Below, in pieces: positions 62,410 to 64,000 of a stretch of 64,000 bases of DNA. This stretch comes from an uncultured Halieaceae bacterium (GTDB lineage: Bacteria > Pseudomonadota > Gammaproteobacteria > Pseudomonadales > Halieaceae), in NCBI GenBank assembly GCA_938074045.1, contig CALJGI010000006.1, positions 124,001-188,000 on the forward strand. The letters are read 5' to 3'. The translations under genes and the position numbers were made by a program. Within the stretch, counting starts at the first letter, position 1; each line of letters opens with the position of its first letter. The notes under the pieces are model-generated. The model had not been told where the DNA came from. It made no database searches and saw only the letters and a list, made by a program, of their open reading frames with translations.

Positions 62410-63399
62410 TTAGTCTTCTGGACCGAAATTCTGGTCAAAAAAACGCAGCCAATTATTGCCCATCACCTTGGCTGTGTCTTCTGCTGTGAAACCAACTTCC
62501 CTCAGTCCCTGCTCGACATTGCCGAAATGGTGGTTCCCCTGAAACCAGTCTGGCATGGGAGGGAATCCGGCATTGTTTGCGCTTCCTTCGCCAAAGTCAA
62601 TTTTCTTCGTCCATCGACCTACGCGCATCCATTCGACTACGGAATCCGGCTGATCCTGGCACAGGTCTGAGCCCAGGCCAATATTGTCGACCCCCATAAG
62701 TCCGGCGCATTCAGCCACCATTTCGCAAAAGCTTTGCAAGGTGCATGCGCCTTTGTCCTTCAGATGATGAGGATACAGACTGAAGCCCATCATGCCACCG
62801 GTCTGAGCGAGAGCCTCCAGCACAGTATTGGACTTGTTTCTGAGAGCAGGAGCCCAGAAGGCCGGATTTGCATGCGTTATGACAATGGGTCTGGCGCTGA
62901 TCTGAATCGCTTCCAGCGTTGATCGTTCGGCGGAATGGCTCATGTCGACCACCAGGCCGACACGGTTCATCTCCTCGATAACCTCGCGGCCCATGCGCGT
63001 TATTCCCGGGTCCTCGGCCTCGTAACACCCGGTAGCCAACATTGACTGGTTGTTGTACGACAGTTGCATAAATCGTACACCCAGCGAATGTAATATCTCG
63101 ACCAGTCTAATGTCGTCTTCTATAGGAGAGGGGTTTTGAAAGCCGTAGAATATAGCGGTTCGATTGGTGTCCCGGGCGAGGCGAACATCATCTCCGGTGA
63201 TACCGTGAAATATCAGGTGAGGGAATTGTTCAAAATACTCGTTCCATTGCTCGATATTTGCCACGGTCTCACGAAAATTTTCATGGTAGGCGATAGTGAC
63301 ATGCACCGCGTCAACGCTGCCGTCTCGCATTTGTCTAAAGATTTTCTCAGACCAGTTGCAGTACTGCAGGGCGTCTACTCTGTAGGATGTCGGACTCAA
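62410..63399 (-). CDS. Membrane-dipeptidase-family (M19) zinc hydrolase
   Basis: The 329-residue protein is an M19 dipeptidase homologue: VDAVHVTIAYHENF (near the first metal site), LSYNNQSMLATGC, VVDMSHSAERSTLEA (metal His) and ITHANPAFWAPALRN, with GVDNIGLGSDLCQD at the end. M19 enzymes split D-Ala-containing dipeptides or act on other amides. No signal peptide is seen, so it is cytoplasmic. It heads the run with the 560-residue protein and DUF3726. Confidence 0.9.
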   Translation of the reverse strand: MSPTSYRVDALQYCNWSEKIFRQMRDGSVDAVHVTIAYHENFRETVANIEQWNEYFEQFPHLIFHGITGDDVRLARDTNRTAIFYGFQNPSPIEDDIRLVEILHSLGVRFMQLSYNNQSMLATGCYEAEDPGITRMGREVIEEMNRVGLVVDMSHSAERSTLEAIQISARPIVITHANPAFWAPALRNKSNTVLEALAQTGGMMGFSLYPHHLKDKGACTLQSFCEMVAECAGLMGVDNIGLGSDLCQDQPDSVVEWMRVGRWTKKIDFGEGSANNAGFPPMPDWFQGNHHFGNVEQGLREVGFTAEDTAKVMGNNWLRFFDQNFGPED

Positions 63400-63429
63400 T
63401 TAGGCAGTCTCCTTTTCAATAGCGAGAGA

Positions 63430-64000
63430 TTATACAGGTTGGAGGGTCTCTTGTGTTCTGCGCAGGTGTTTTTCGAATTCATCGGCTGCTACTGGCTTGC
63501 CGAACAAATACCCCTGGATACGGTCGCATGACTGGGCTCGCAGAAACTCCAGCTGGCTCTGTGTTTCAACGCCCTCGGCGATCGTTTCAATGCCGAGGTC
63601 CTTGGCCAGCGAAATAATGGCCCTAACCAGCTGTTCATCTGCAGGCTCTTTGCCAATGTCCCAGATGAAAGACCTGTCGATTTTCAGAAAATTGAATTTG
63701 AAGCGGCGCAGATGGCTTAGTGAGGAATACCCCGTGCCGAAGTCATCCAATGCCAGGGCAATTCCCATTTCAGAGAGACAATTTATCGCTCTTTCCGTCA
63801 AGGGATTTTCTGAGAGAATACAACTCTCGGTTATTTCGAACACTACTGATCGACCGTCAATATCCCCCTGGTTCATAATCGCCTCAACATCCGCGATAAA
63901 GGATTGATCAAAAAGTTGCCTGGCTGAAATATTCACCGCCACACAGGGCAGTTTGTAACCGGCGGCTCGCCACTGTTTCATTTGCGCGCAGGCTGAGTTC
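63430..64000 (-). CDS. EAL-domain cyclic-di-GMP phosphodiesterase, 5' end beyond the window
   Basis: The frame is open to the right edge, so the N terminus (and any sensor, GGDEF or EAL-motif part) is missing. The visible part is a conserved EAL C-terminal half: VNISARQL, FEITES, LDDFGTGYSSLSHL (metal/substrate), KIDRSF, IAEGVET and QGYLFGKP. All these catalytic elements are intact, so the enzyme is probably an active c-di-GMP hydrolase that lowers biofilm signalling. Confidence 0.95.
   Translation of the reverse strand, partial: NSACAQMKQWRAAGYKLPCVAVNISARQLFDQSFIADVEAIMNQGDIDGRSVVFEITESCILSENPLTERAINCLSEMGIALALDDFGTGYSSLSHLRRFKFNFLKIDRSFIWDIGKEPADEQLVRAIISLAKDLGIETIAEGVETQSQLEFLRAQSCDRIQGYLFGKPVAADEFEKHLRRTQETLQPV

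Noticed and set aside
1..64000. CRISPR arrays, tRNA/rRNA genes, prophage or intact insertion sequence
   Set aside because: No regularly spaced repeats, cloverleaf-like or rRNA-like stretches, transposase, integrase or phage structural genes were seen.

Overview
The window reads as chromosomal DNA of an aerobic, heterotrophic gammaproteobacterium, probably a marine one of the OM60/NOR5 (Halieaceae) or Spongiibacteraceae kind. This is inferred from the gene set: monomeric NADP-isocitrate dehydrogenase, a DUF1415 protein, several cytochromes P450, a Rieske oxygenase, many SDRs and acyl-CoA enzymes, sulfatases, and a DUF3726 protein. No 16S or other marker gene is present, so the placement is tentative. 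No tRNA, rRNA, CRISPR array, phage or intact insertion sequence was seen. The window cuts a methyltransferase at the left edge and an EAL-domain protein at the right edge.

Layout. 0-5 kb: methyltransferase tail, two NTF2-like proteins, a cold-shock gene with promoter and terminator, a tandem GFA protein with a DoxX-like membrane protein, a half-size GDT1 transporter and a MetX-like hydrolase. 5-9.4 kb: SGNH lipoprotein and aldehyde dehydrogenase, a decayed sterol-desaturase gene, an acyl-CoA synthetase. 9.4-15.6 kb (minus operon): sirtuin, SDR, choline-sulfatase-like enzyme, PrnB-like protein, gamma-glutamyltransferase. 15.7-18.7 kb: small membrane protein, FMN-binding protein, a decayed cysteine synthase-glutaredoxin fusion, an AhpD-like protein, an SDR. 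18.7-23.1 kb (minus operon): P450, 2OG-Fe(II) oxygenase, Fe-S protein, methyltransferase-like protein, PEP-mutase/ICL-family lyase. 23.3-28 kb: AzlCD exporter, C69 peptidase-like protein, coiled-coil protein, GH16 enzyme. 28-34.5 kb: MBL hydrolase, a P450-ABM-P450-Rieske cluster and a divergent dehydrogenase. 34.7-38.7 kb: CNNM/CBS protein, a decayed prolyl oligopeptidase, a GDSL esterase, an NmrA-like protein. 38.8-43.6 kb (plus operon): SDR, NTF2-like protein, flavin oxidoreductase, sulfatase. 43.6-48.5 kb (minus operon): nitroreductase, UGSC selenoprotein and partner, two acyl-CoA dehydrogenases, VOC protein. 48.6-64 kb: amidohydrolases, an OYE, monomeric IDH, M20 peptidase, dienoyl-CoA isomerase, the DUF3726 pair, M19 dipeptidase, EAL protein.

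Main discovery. At 47503-48039 two short minus-strand reading frames are one gene: an in-frame TGA is followed by Gly-Ser-Cys and a stem-loop placed as a bacterial SECIS. This fits a UGSC-family selenoprotein with selenocysteine at residue 96. It is translationally coupled to a conserved partner and sits in an operon with two acyl-CoA dehydrogenases and a deazaflavin-type nitroreductase, which suggests a selenium-dependent redox step in catabolism of an unusual carboxylic acid.

Other themes are an oxygenase-rich catabolic gene set (three P450s, a Rieske enzyme, a 2OG oxygenase) and unusually frequent gene decay. Clear pseudogenes lie at 7.1-7.8, 16.7-17.3 and 35.7-36.9 kb. Frameshifted or truncated small genes lie at 3.6 and 25.9 kb, with possible remnants at 34.6 and 59.5-60.1 kb.
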